Positions 1 to 5,961 of a stretch of DNA of 6,769 nucleotides are shown piece by piece. A program made the position numbers and the translations under genes. Under the pieces are notes generated by a model. The model was not told where the DNA came from. It saw only the letters and a program-made list of their open reading frames with translations, and made no database searches. This DNA comes from an uncultured Clostridia bacterium (lineage in GTDB: Bacteria > Bacillota > Clostridia > Christensenellales > UBA1242): assembly GCA_946615295.1 (NCBI GenBank), contig CAMOHL010000041.1:1-6769 (forward strand), written 5' to 3'. Numbering within the stretch: position 1 is the stretch's first letter; each line of letters begins with the position of its first letter.

Positions 1-224
1 TCATTATATAGATATGTCATTTCCTTTCTTTCAATTTGACAAATTTCAACATTTTCATTTGTTTTGAAATTTCTTTCCAAAACTGCACCTGTTTCAACAT
101 TTTTTATTCTTGCTCTAATAAATGCTGCAAGTCTTGGTTGACAAACATGTTGCCATTCAATTGCAGTATAAATTTTGCCATCATAAATAAATGTCATTCC
201 TGTTTTAATATCACCTGTTTGCAT
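1..224 (-). CDS. efp: Elongation factor P, N-terminal part, cut by the left edge
   Basis: EF-P binds between the ribosomal P and E sites and speeds peptide bond formation at consecutive prolines. Only 74 codons are in the window, essentially the N-terminal KOW-like domain of a protein normally near 185 residues. Seen: TGDIKTGMTFIYDGKIYTAIEWQHV, then AAFIRARIKNVETGAVLERNF, and IERKEMTYLYN, which match the family closely (compare the usual IERKDMQYLYND). The tip loop is unusual: C28-Q29-P30-R31-L32 where most family members have KPGKG, so Arg31 sits at the place of the modified lysine (K34 in E. coli, K32 in B. subtilis). ATG at 224 is three bases after the upstream stop and has AGGGGGA six bases upstream. 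No EF-P modification enzyme is in the window. EF-P identity is firm; a paralogue role cannot be excluded. Confidence 0.93.
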   Translation of the reverse strand, partial: MQTGDIKTGMTFIYDGKIYTAIEWQHVCQPRLAAFIRARIKNVETGAVLERNFKTNENVEICQIERKEMTYLYN

Positions 225-227
225 TTT

Positions 228-1079
228 TTATCCCCCTATTGATTCATAAATTTGTTTTAGTTTTATCGCATCTTCCATCATTTTTTCTTTGCTTTCAGAA
301 ATAATGGTTGGTTCAAGTCCCATTTCCTTTATAACCACTGCAAGTGGTTCAAATTCAGGGCCATAAACCGTATCATCAAGGGTTAGATGCTTTACTTCAC
401 CCTTTGATGTATATTCAATTTTTGAAAAATGAATATGCAAATTTTTTGTCTTAAAATCACCAAGTTCATTATAGACATAATCCAAAATTTTTCTATAATC
501 ATCGGCAGTTTTAAGAGTTCCACCTGTTACGGCATTTATATGTCCAAAATCTAGAGTTGGAATCAAACATTTATCCTGTTTACAAATTTCTACAATTTCC
601 TTAACAGACCCTAGTTGTTGACTCTTTCCCATAGTTTCAGGACAAACATACAAATCACCATAACCAGCAGAATATATATTTTCTAACAATCTATCAATTC
701 TAGACATCAATCTACCAAAAGCAACATCTCTTGTTTCAGTTCCACAACTCCCTGGATGAAACACACATTGATTTCCATTGAAATCTTTAAGATATGATAG
801 GCTTGTTAGTAAATAATTTATGTTTTTTTGAAATGATTCTTCACTTGGATTCGCCAAATTTATATAGTATGGAGCATGAACACTGACCAAAACATTGTTT
901 TTTACAGCTTCTTCTCCAAGCATTTTTGCCTTTTCATGACTCATATTAAACATTCTTCCAAAAGAATATTCATAGGCAGTCAATCCATGCTCATTGCACC
1001 ATTTTGGAGCTTCCAAGCTTGTTTTTGCTCCACTATCATAAAATATTTGACTGTTTCCAGCTGGACCAAATTTAATCAT
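228..1079 (-). CDS. Endonuclease IV-like TIM-barrel protein (AP endonuclease family 2)
   Basis: Probable metal-dependent apurinic/apyrimidinic endonuclease, or another member of the sugar-phosphate-isomerase-like TIM-barrel superfamily. The 283-residue product matches endonuclease IV (E. coli 285) in length and in the order of its metal-ligand motifs: VHAPYYINLA (H68), VFHPGS (H108), CPETMG (E148), TLDFGH (D177, H180), LHIHFSK (H215/H217), KHLTLDD (H231) and ISESKE (E262). The aspartate two residues before H231 in E. coli Nfo (D229) is Val here, with Glu one residue earlier, so one zinc ligand may be shifted. I regard it as a divergent Nfo-related subfamily and leave the symbol empty. ATG at 1079 overlaps truB by 8 bases, with GGAG four bases upstream inside truB's last codons. 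Its own last codons (ATA GGG GGA) form the efp ribosome binding site. Confidence 0.85.
   Translation of the reverse strand: MIKFGPAGNSQIFYDSGAKTSLEAPKWCNEHGLTAYEYSFGRMFNMSHEKAKMLGEEAVKNNVLVSVHAPYYINLANPSEESFQKNINYLLTSLSYLKDFNGNQCVFHPGSCGTETRDVAFGRLMSRIDRLLENIYSAGYGDLYVCPETMGKSQQLGSVKEIVEICKQDKCLIPTLDFGHINAVTGGTLKTADDYRKILDYVYNELGDFKTKNLHIHFSKIEYTSKGEVKHLTLDDTVYGPEFEPLAVVIKEMGLEPTIISESKEKMMEDAIKLKQIYESIGG
231..237 (-). promoter_or_regulatory. Ribosome binding site of efp
   Basis: AGGGGGA, six bases before ATG 224, is formed by the final Ile-Gly-Gly codons of the upstream gene. It fixes the efp start, which is too short in this window to be judged by length. Confidence 0.8.
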
Positions 1080-1929
1080 AATTCTCCAATAAGTTTGTTG
1101 TGATTTTTAATTTCTTTTGATTGATTTGACCAATTCCTATAAGTTTATCCTTGCAATAAACAACACAAGAATCCAAATCTTCAAATTCAACTTCAATTTC
1201 ACAACCATTAGTTATTTTATCATAAAATGTATCTAAAATAAACACTTTTTGCTTATCTTGCAAAACATTTTTTAGTGAAACAATACTATTTTCCGTTATA
1301 TCATCAAGTAATGTTGAATTTTCTATATCAAAATTGCCACTTTTTGTTCTAATTATTGCTCCAACATAAGCAACCGTGTTCAATCTTTTTGCAATATCTC
1401 TTGCGACACTTCTAACATAAGTTCCACTAGAACATCTAATCTCAAACAAAAATGTGTTTTTTGATATTTGCTTCAATAAGTCTATAGAATAAATTTCTAT
1501 TTCCTTTGGCTTGACTTCAAAATCAACATCATTTCTAGCAAGTTCATAAGCCTTTTTGCCATTGATTTTTTTTGCCGAATATTTTGGTGGAATTTGTTCT
1601 TGCTTTCCAACAAAACTTGGCAAAATAGAAGCAATATCATCTACTCCAATTATTTTATCATCTTGGCAAATAATTTTTCCACTACTATCTAAGGTATCAG
1701 TTTCCTTTCCAAACACAAAGACTGTTCTATATATTTTTTCTTTGTTCAAATAATAATTGAATAGTTTTGTTGCCTTGTTTATGCAAACTGGCAAAACACC
1801 TGTCGCATCTGGATCCAAAGTTCCAAGATGTCCAATTTTATTTGGATGAAATTTCTTTTTTATCTTTGTCAAAACTGCATTACTAGTCATTCCCGCTGGT
1901 TTTAGAACATTTATAATCCCACTAATCAT
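1072..1929 (-). CDS. truB: tRNA pseudouridine(55) synthase TruB
   Basis: Isomerises uridine 55 in the T-loop of tRNAs to pseudouridine and also acts as a tRNA chaperone. The product has 285 residues. It begins MISGIINVLKPAGMTS, has the catalytic motif GHLGTLDPDATGVLP (33-47, nucleophile Asp39), YRTVFVFGKETDTLDSSG (67-84), the thumb region QIPPKYSAKKINGKKAYELAR (112-132), RCSSGTYVRSVARDIA (165-180) and RTKSGNF, then a short PUA-like C-terminal domain (about 230-285). Start choice: ATG at 1929 matches the family N-terminus; AAGGA is 11 bases upstream, and the start overlaps the nrnA stop by 8 bases, as at two other junctions. An upstream ATG at 1959 would add ten residues with no family match and a weak site. 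The usual neighbour ribF does not follow. Identity is secure, start fairly so. Confidence 0.95.
   Translation of the reverse strand: MISGIINVLKPAGMTSNAVLTKIKKKFHPNKIGHLGTLDPDATGVLPVCINKATKLFNYYLNKEKIYRTVFVFGKETDTLDSSGKIICQDDKIIGVDDIASILPSFVGKQEQIPPKYSAKKINGKKAYELARNDVDFEVKPKEIEIYSIDLLKQISKNTFLFEIRCSSGTYVRSVARDIAKRLNTVAYVGAIIRTKSGNFDIENSTLLDDITENSIVSLKNVLQDKQKVFILDTFYDKITNGCEIEVEFEDLDSCVVYCKDKLIGIGQINQKKLKITTNLLENYD
1083..1087 (-). promoter_or_regulatory. Ribosome binding site of the endonuclease IV-like gene
   Basis: GGAGA starts eight bases before the ATG at 1079 and overlaps the truB codons TTG GAG AAT. It sits just before an 8-base overlap between the two genes. Confidence 0.75.
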
Positions 1930-2875
1930 TTCTAAAGAATTCCTTTTTGCATTCTTCAATGAGCTGTTCTTTTGCTATATTAAAAGGAACAAAAATTCTG
2001 CAACCTGATGCTCTTAAATGTCCACCACCACCAAAAGCTTTGCAAATTCTTTGTGCACTTTTTTGTTTTGTTCTAACTGAAACCATATTATCTCTATATT
2101 TATTTTCAGTCAAAAGAGCACAAATTTCAACACCATCAATACTATTGACTTGGTCAATAATGCGATATGTGCAAGTTGAGTCAGCATTTGCCTTGTCGAG
2201 CATCTTTTTTGTTATACCAACAAAAGCAATTTTTCCATCTTCATAAAATTCAGTGCAATTTAGTGCTAATTTCAAAATTTCAAATTCATTCTTTTTTATT
2301 CTACCAAATAAATTATAATTTAAAACATCAAAATTTGCTCCACAATCAATCAATTTACCTGCAACAAACAAACTATTTGATGTTACATTTGGATTGATAA
2401 ATCTTCTTGTATCTGTAATAATTCCTGAATATAGACAAGTTGCGATACTATCATCAATTTTTATTTCATTTTCAGTAAATAATTTATAAATTATTTCACA
2501 AGTGCTACTTGCTTTGCTATCAACACAATTGACTGTAGCAAACTGCTCATTGTCTATGTGATGATCTATTTGAATAGATTCTGTCGCTTTAAAAAACTCT
2601 TTTTCAAATTCACCAAATCTTTTTGTGTTTGGACAATCTACCGAAATCGCTAAATCATAACTCGAATCAAATTTGATATTAGCAACTTCGTTTATGCCCA
2701 TATAGTAATAATTATCATTGATTGGTCTTTGCAAAAACACAAAAACATCTTTGTCCATACTTTTTAAATAATTATAAAATGACATAACAGAGCCAACTGC
2801 ATCACCATCACAATTTATGTGTGCAAATATTGCTATTTTTTTGGACCTTTCAATCAATTCAAATATCTTATGCAT
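1922..2875 (-). CDS. nrnA: DHH/DHHA1 phosphoesterase, NrnA-type oligoribonuclease/pAp phosphatase
   Basis: Cytoplasmic Mn-dependent phosphoesterase. NrnA-family proteins degrade 2-5 nt RNA and dephosphorylate pAp; some relatives cleave cyclic-di-AMP products, so the substrate is inferred. In the 317-residue product the DHH domain (about 1-200) has H19INCDGDAVGS29 (metal ligands H19, D23, D25), D80 in SVDCPNT, D104-H105-H106, and D155 in IITDTRRF. The DHHA1 domain (about 215-317) ends with GGGGHLRASGC 282-292, the substrate-binding loop. The usual Pro of HxxPDxD is Cys here; all metal ligands remain. ATG at 2875 is chosen because GGAGA lies five bases upstream; a TTG at 2902 would extend the protein by nine residues into rbfA without a good site. 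It overlaps both neighbours by 8 bases, and its place after rbfA is typical of Bacillota. Confidence 0.92.
   Translation of the reverse strand: MHKIFELIERSKKIAIFAHINCDGDAVGSVMSFYNYLKSMDKDVFVFLQRPINDNYYYMGINEVANIKFDSSYDLAISVDCPNTKRFGEFEKEFFKATESIQIDHHIDNEQFATVNCVDSKASSTCEIIYKLFTENEIKIDDSIATCLYSGIITDTRRFINPNVTSNSLFVAGKLIDCGANFDVLNYNLFGRIKKNEFEILKLALNCTEFYEDGKIAFVGITKKMLDKANADSTCTYRIIDQVNSIDGVEICALLTENKYRDNMVSVRTKQKSAQRICKAFGGGGHLRASGCRIFVPFNIAKEQLIEECKKEFFRND
1941..1945 (-). promoter_or_regulatory. Probable ribosome binding site of truB
   Basis: AAGGA, inside the last codons of nrnA, is 11 bases before ATG 1929. The spacing is long, so translation probably also depends on ribosomes finishing nrnA. 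It supports ATG 1929 rather than ATG 1959. Confidence 0.55.
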
Positions 2876-3230
2876 TATCTTCTCCGTTGTGTAAACTTTC
2901 AATTATTCTATCAATATTTGCACCATATTCAGCACTATTATCAAGCTCAAAAGTTAATTCTGGAACAACTCGCAGATTAACTTTTCTTGCAATTTCTTTT
3001 CTCAAAAAGTGAACTGAATTTTTGACTGCATAAAACTTTTTTTCTTTGTCCTTATCTGGAAAAATACTTATCAAGACTCTACAATGTTTCAAATCTTTTG
3101 TTGTGTGGCAAGATATAACACTAACCATAACACCATTGAGTTCTGGCGAATTCATATTGTAAGTGAAAGTTTCAGAAAGTGCTGTTTGAATTTCACTATC
3201 AATTCTACCCATTCGATTATTATTTGTCAT
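2868..3230 (-). CDS. rbfA: 30S ribosome-binding factor RbfA
   Basis: RbfA binds the immature 30S subunit near the 16S rRNA 5' end/helix 44 and helps its late maturation and cold growth. The product has 120 residues, the normal size, with a single type II KH-like fold. Family signatures seen: N-terminal NNNRMGRIDSEIQTAL, the strand segment VMVSVISCHTTKDLKHCRVLISIF, and the C-terminal LRVVPELTFELDNSAEYGANIDRII. The helix-kink motif normally written A-x-G before FIR is changed here: NSVHFLRKE. The ATG start at 3230 overlaps the infB stop (ATGA) and has AGGTGA four bases upstream, so reinitiation after infB is likely. The last codons contain the GGAG of the next gene, which it overlaps by 8 bases. 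Identity is secure. Confidence 0.96.
   Translation of the reverse strand: MTNNNRMGRIDSEIQTALSETFTYNMNSPELNGVMVSVISCHTTKDLKHCRVLISIFPDKDKEKKFYAVKNSVHFLRKEIARKVNLRVVPELTFELDNSAEYGANIDRIIESLHNGEDNA
2881..2885 (-). promoter_or_regulatory. Ribosome binding site of nrnA
   Basis: GGAGA, five bases before ATG 2875, lies within the last codons of rbfA (AAC GGA GAA). It favours ATG 2875 over the upstream TTG at 2902. Confidence 0.8.
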
Positions 3231-5701
3231 AGCATCACCTGTTCAGTAACATAGATTTCAAATTGGTCAAGTTCTTGTATGTCATTAAAGTCTTTAAGTT
3301 TGATTCCACATTCAAAGCCTTTTCCAACAGTCTTAACTTCATCTTTTTGAACTTTAAGATTATCAATTTGTGCTTCGCCAATATCTTGGCCATTTCTTAT
3401 AATATGAACTTTTCCATCTCTCTTAACTTTACCGTCAAGAACATAACAGCCTGCAATTGTTCCCAAACTTGAAACTTTGAATAGTTGTCTAACCTCAACT
3501 GTTCCAATCTTGACATCAGTATATTTTGGAGCCATAAGCGACTTAAGTGCTCTTTGAATATCATCAATACATTCATAGATAATACTGTAATTATGAATAT
3601 CAATTTTGTCTTGTTTTGCAAGTGTTTCTGCTTTGTCATCAGTTTTAACATTAAATCCAATAATTTTTGCACTTGAGGCTTCAGCAAGCAAAACATCACT
3701 TTCGTTGATATTTCCTACTCCTGCACTAACAACAACAACCCTTGCTTCTTCGTTCTTAAGCACTTCCAAACTTGCTTTCAATGCTTCAACACTACCTTGA
3801 ACATCAGCTTTTATAAGTATGTTGAGATGTTTGAGATTACCTTCTTTAACCTTGTTGAAGAAATCATCAACAGAAACTGCTGATTGCGATTTGATTTTTG
3901 CTTCCTTAATCTTATTCTTTCTTTCAGCAATAATCTCTGCTTTCATCTTTTCATCAACAACCATCAATCTGTCGCCACTTTGAGGAACGGCATCAAGTCC
4001 AAGAATTTGAACAGGAGTTGATGGTGGTGCTTGTTTTATTGATTTTCCATTTTCATCAATCATTGCTCTTATTCTACCAAAGGCAATACCTGCAACAACA
4101 GTATCTCCAACATGAAGTGTTCCATTTTGAACAAGTATAGATGCAACTGGTCCTTTACCTTTGTCTAGTCTAGATTCAATAACTGTTCCAAGAGCATTTC
4201 TTGAAGGATTTGCCTTTAATTCTTGCATATCTGCAACAAGCAATACCATTTCAAGCAACTTATCAATATTCTTGTTTTGTTTTGCTGAAATTGGAACACA
4301 AATTGTATCTCCACCCCATTCTTCTGGCAAAATACCATGGTCTGTAAGTTCCTTCATAACCCTATCAATATTTGCCTCAGTCTTATCGACTTTATTTATG
4401 GCAACAATCATTGGAACATTTGCTGATTTGATATCTTCAATAGCTTCGATTGTTTGAGGCATGATTCCATCATCTGCTGCAACAACCAAAATTGCAATAT
4501 CAGTGATTTGAGCTCCTCTTTCTCTCATTGCTGTAAATGCAGCATGACCTGGAGTATCAATAAATGTGATTTGTCTTCCATCAATTTGAGTTGTTGAAGC
4601 ACCAATACTTTGAGTAATACCACCAGCTTCTCCAGATACAACATTTGTCTTTCTAATAGCATCCAAAAGTGAAGTTTTACCATGGTCAACATGACCCATA
4701 ACAGTAACAATTGGAGGTCTTTTTACAAGAAGTGCTGGATCATCATCAATATTTTGAAGCTTTTCAAATTTTTCTTCTGCAGTTGCTTCAATTTTCTTTT
4801 CTAGCTTAACACCAAACTCATTGCTTACAAGTTCTGCAGTTTCAAAATCAATAGTGCTGTTTATTGTTGCCATTATACCCAAAATAAACAATTTTTTGAC
4901 AATTTCTGGAACTGTAACACCAATTTGTTCACTCAAAATTTTAACTGTTAAATTTTCTGTCTTTATAACTGCATTTTCAATTTTAACTGTTTCAATTGGC
5001 TTTGATTCTTTTTTCTTTATCTTTAATTTTCTACCAATTCTTTCACTTTCATCATCATCAAAGTTTCCACCAGTCCACTTCATTTGAGCTTTTTTGCTCA
5101 TTTGTTTTCTTTCTTGGACTTCATGTGTCTTCTTTTTATTTCCAAAAGTTCTATCACTATTTTTTATTGCATTGACATCAATATCAACTTCTGCAGTTCC
5201 AAGTCTATTCAAAGGCTTTTGACCAAATGGTTTTGTTCCAAATGGTTTTTGCACTTTGCCTGCAAAATTTTTGTCCGCAAAATTTCTTTCACCATAAGGC
5301 TTTTTACCACCAAAACTTGCAGCAGTTGTTTTTTGAAAGCCATTTTTTGCCTTTTGATTATTCTTACCAAAGCTGCCAGCATACATCTTGTTTGGATCTC
5401 TTGTATCAATACCTTTTGATGGCAAAACAGCAGTTGATTTTCTTTCGATTGGTTTTTCTTCCAATTTTTTATCAACTGATTTTGTTTGTTTTACCGTCAA
5501 AGTATCATCAACTGACTTGGTCTGACTTGCCAATTTTTGTTTTATGGCTTTACTGATTTGTAAAATCAGTGTTTTTGCATCTTTGATTTGGTCAACTGCA
5601 TTCAACTCATCTTTTGCAAAAAATATGTCAACAAGTTTTTTTAGATTACTGGTTGCACTACCCTTACTATTCTTCTTTATTTCTGTAGTTTCTTTATTCA
5701 A
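3227..5701 (-). CDS. infB: Translation initiation factor IF-2
   Basis: GTPase that delivers fMet-tRNA to the 30S subunit and promotes subunit joining; 824 residues, within the usual range. Residues 1-245 form a lysine-rich, probably disordered N-terminal extension containing a Phe-Gly repeat stretch (about 106-166). Residues 250-303 are an IF2_N domain (LTVKILSEQIGVTVPEIVKKL). The G domain shows G1 GHVDHGKT 336-343, switch I GITQSIGAS 361-369 (the common form is GITQHIGA), G3 DTPGH 382-386 with the catalytic His386, G4 NKVD 436-439 and G5 SAK 472-474. Domains II, III (LNILIKADVQGSVEAL 626-641) and the tRNA-binding C2 domain follow. The start is TTG at 5701 with AGGAGA six bases upstream; the next in-frame ATG (residue 106) is too far in. 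The stop TGA shares four bases with the rbfA start (ATGA). ylxQ, often found just upstream, is missing. Confidence 0.98.
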   Translation of the reverse strand: MNKETTEIKKNSKGSATSNLKKLVDIFFAKDELNAVDQIKDAKTLILQISKAIKQKLASQTKSVDDTLTVKQTKSVDKKLEEKPIERKSTAVLPSKGIDTRDPNKMYAGSFGKNNQKAKNGFQKTTAASFGGKKPYGERNFADKNFAGKVQKPFGTKPFGQKPLNRLGTAEVDIDVNAIKNSDRTFGNKKKTHEVQERKQMSKKAQMKWTGGNFDDDESERIGRKLKIKKKESKPIETVKIENAVIKTENLTVKILSEQIGVTVPEIVKKLFILGIMATINSTIDFETAELVSNEFGVKLEKKIEATAEEKFEKLQNIDDDPALLVKRPPIVTVMGHVDHGKTSLLDAIRKTNVVSGEAGGITQSIGASTTQIDGRQITFIDTPGHAAFTAMRERGAQITDIAILVVAADDGIMPQTIEAIEDIKSANVPMIVAINKVDKTEANIDRVMKELTDHGILPEEWGGDTICVPISAKQNKNIDKLLEMVLLVADMQELKANPSRNALGTVIESRLDKGKGPVASILVQNGTLHVGDTVVAGIAFGRIRAMIDENGKSIKQAPPSTPVQILGLDAVPQSGDRLMVVDEKMKAEIIAERKNKIKEAKIKSQSAVSVDDFFNKVKEGNLKHLNILIKADVQGSVEALKASLEVLKNEEARVVVVSAGVGNINESDVLLAEASSAKIIGFNVKTDDKAETLAKQDKIDIHNYSIIYECIDDIQRALKSLMAPKYTDVKIGTVEVRQLFKVSSLGTIAGCYVLDGKVKRDGKVHIIRNGQDIGEAQIDNLKVQKDEVKTVGKGFECGIKLKDFNDIQELDQFEIYVTEQVML
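3235..3240 (-). promoter_or_regulatory. Ribosome binding site of rbfA
   Basis: AGGTGA, four bases before ATG 3230, lies within the last infB codons (GAA CAG GTG ATG). With the ATGA stop/start overlap it suggests reinitiation. Confidence 0.7.
5204..5386 (-). repeat. Phe-Gly/Lys-rich low-complexity repeat tract inside infB
   Basis: Codons for about residues 106-166 of IF2 encode repeated short units: AGSFGK, ASFGGK, KPYGER, NFADK, NFAGK, KPFGT, KPFGQ, KPLN. The DNA repeats too: a 12-base unit ccaaatggtttt (plus-strand reading) occurs at 5223-5234 and 5238-5249, giving a 15-base period. Probably a disordered, positively charged linker that changes by slippage; IF2 N-terminal regions are known to vary greatly. 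Confidence 0.75.
5471..5524 (-). repeat. Imperfect direct repeat encoding QTKSVD twice in infB
   Basis: Two 18-base copies at 5471-5488 and 5507-5524 match at 15 of 18 positions and encode QTKSVDD and QTKSVDK, 36 bases apart. It sits in the variable N-terminal extension of IF2 and looks like a small tandem duplication. Confidence 0.65.
5552..5570. repeat. Perfect 8-base inverted repeat with 3-base loop within infB
   Basis: Arms actgattt (5552-5559) and aaatcagt (5563-5570) are perfect complements around gta. It lies about 130 bases into infB. No U-run follows on the infB transcript, so it is not a terminator there; in the plus direction a gttttt stretch follows. It may be chance in A+T-rich DNA. 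Confidence 0.4.
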
Positions 5702-5707
5702 AATTGT

Positions 5708-5713
5708 TCTCCT
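5708..5713 (-). promoter_or_regulatory. Ribosome binding site of infB
   Basis: AGGAGA lies six bases before a TTG codon at 5701 and overlaps the ylxR stop codon TAG. It is the strongest Shine-Dalgarno match in the window and decides in favour of the non-ATG start of infB. Confidence 0.85.
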
Positions 5714-5954
5714 AAATTGAATTTTTTAAGTTTTCATAAAAATTTTCATCGACATCAACTCTAAAAATTCTTAAAATTGCTTTTGTCTTTTTTAGTTTAT
5801 TTATGCAATCATCGTTCTTACAAACATATATTGCTCTACTATCATTTTTTTTATTATAGTCAATCTCAACTGTTTGATTTGATTTTGACAATCTTATTAA
5901 ATCTTGCTTAAAAAATCTTTGTCTACATGCAACACACATTCTAGTTGGTTTCAT
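5712..5954 (-). CDS. rnpM: YlxR family RNA-binding protein (RnpM, DUF448)
   Basis: Small basic nucleic-acid-binding protein of the YlxR family, always found between nusA and infB in this gene order; the Bacillus member has been described as a modulator of RNase P (RnpM). Seen here: an 80-residue product starting MKPTRMCVACRQ, with C7xxC10 and C45xxxxC50 giving four cysteines that could bind a metal, the family helix KQDLIRL, and SRAIYVC where the family usually has GRGAYLC. Start choice: ATG at 5954 has GGAG 11-12 bases upstream, overlapping the nusA stop. An ATG at 5975 (87 residues) would overlap nusA by 14 bases and lacks a ribosome binding site; a TTG at 5993 is less likely. It ends with TAG, which overlaps the infB ribosome binding site. 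The identity is safe from position and the RMCVACR motif; the exact start is less sure. Confidence 0.88.
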   Translation of the reverse strand: MKPTRMCVACRQRFFKQDLIRLSKSNQTVEIDYNKKNDSRAIYVCKNDDCINKLKKTKAILRIFRVDVDENFYENLKNSI

Positions 5955-5961
5955 AAGATTA

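Noticed and set aside
36..242. Plus-strand 68-codon frame at the left end
   Set aside because: The same bases encode a clear EF-P N-terminus on the minus strand; the plus frame is its shadow.
1927..1959. ATG at 1959 as the truB start
   Set aside because: The ten extra residues do not resemble TruB N-termini; MISGIINVLKPAGMTS is the normal beginning.
2873..2902. TTG at 2902 as the nrnA start
   Set aside because: It extends into rbfA without a ribosome binding site, while ATG 2875 has GGAGA at ideal spacing.
3227..3230. Possible Mycoplasma-type code in which TGA means Trp
   Set aside because: infB ends with TGA at the expected place, with rbfA starting in ATGA, and Trp residues are coded TGG (for example in IF2 EEWGG and EF-P EWQHV).
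4161..4457. Plus-strand open frames over infB, nusA and other genes (for example 98 and 116 codons)
   Set aside because: They lie opposite well-conserved genes, show no family motifs, and have the Ser/Phe/Ile-rich composition expected from reading A-rich coding DNA on the other strand.
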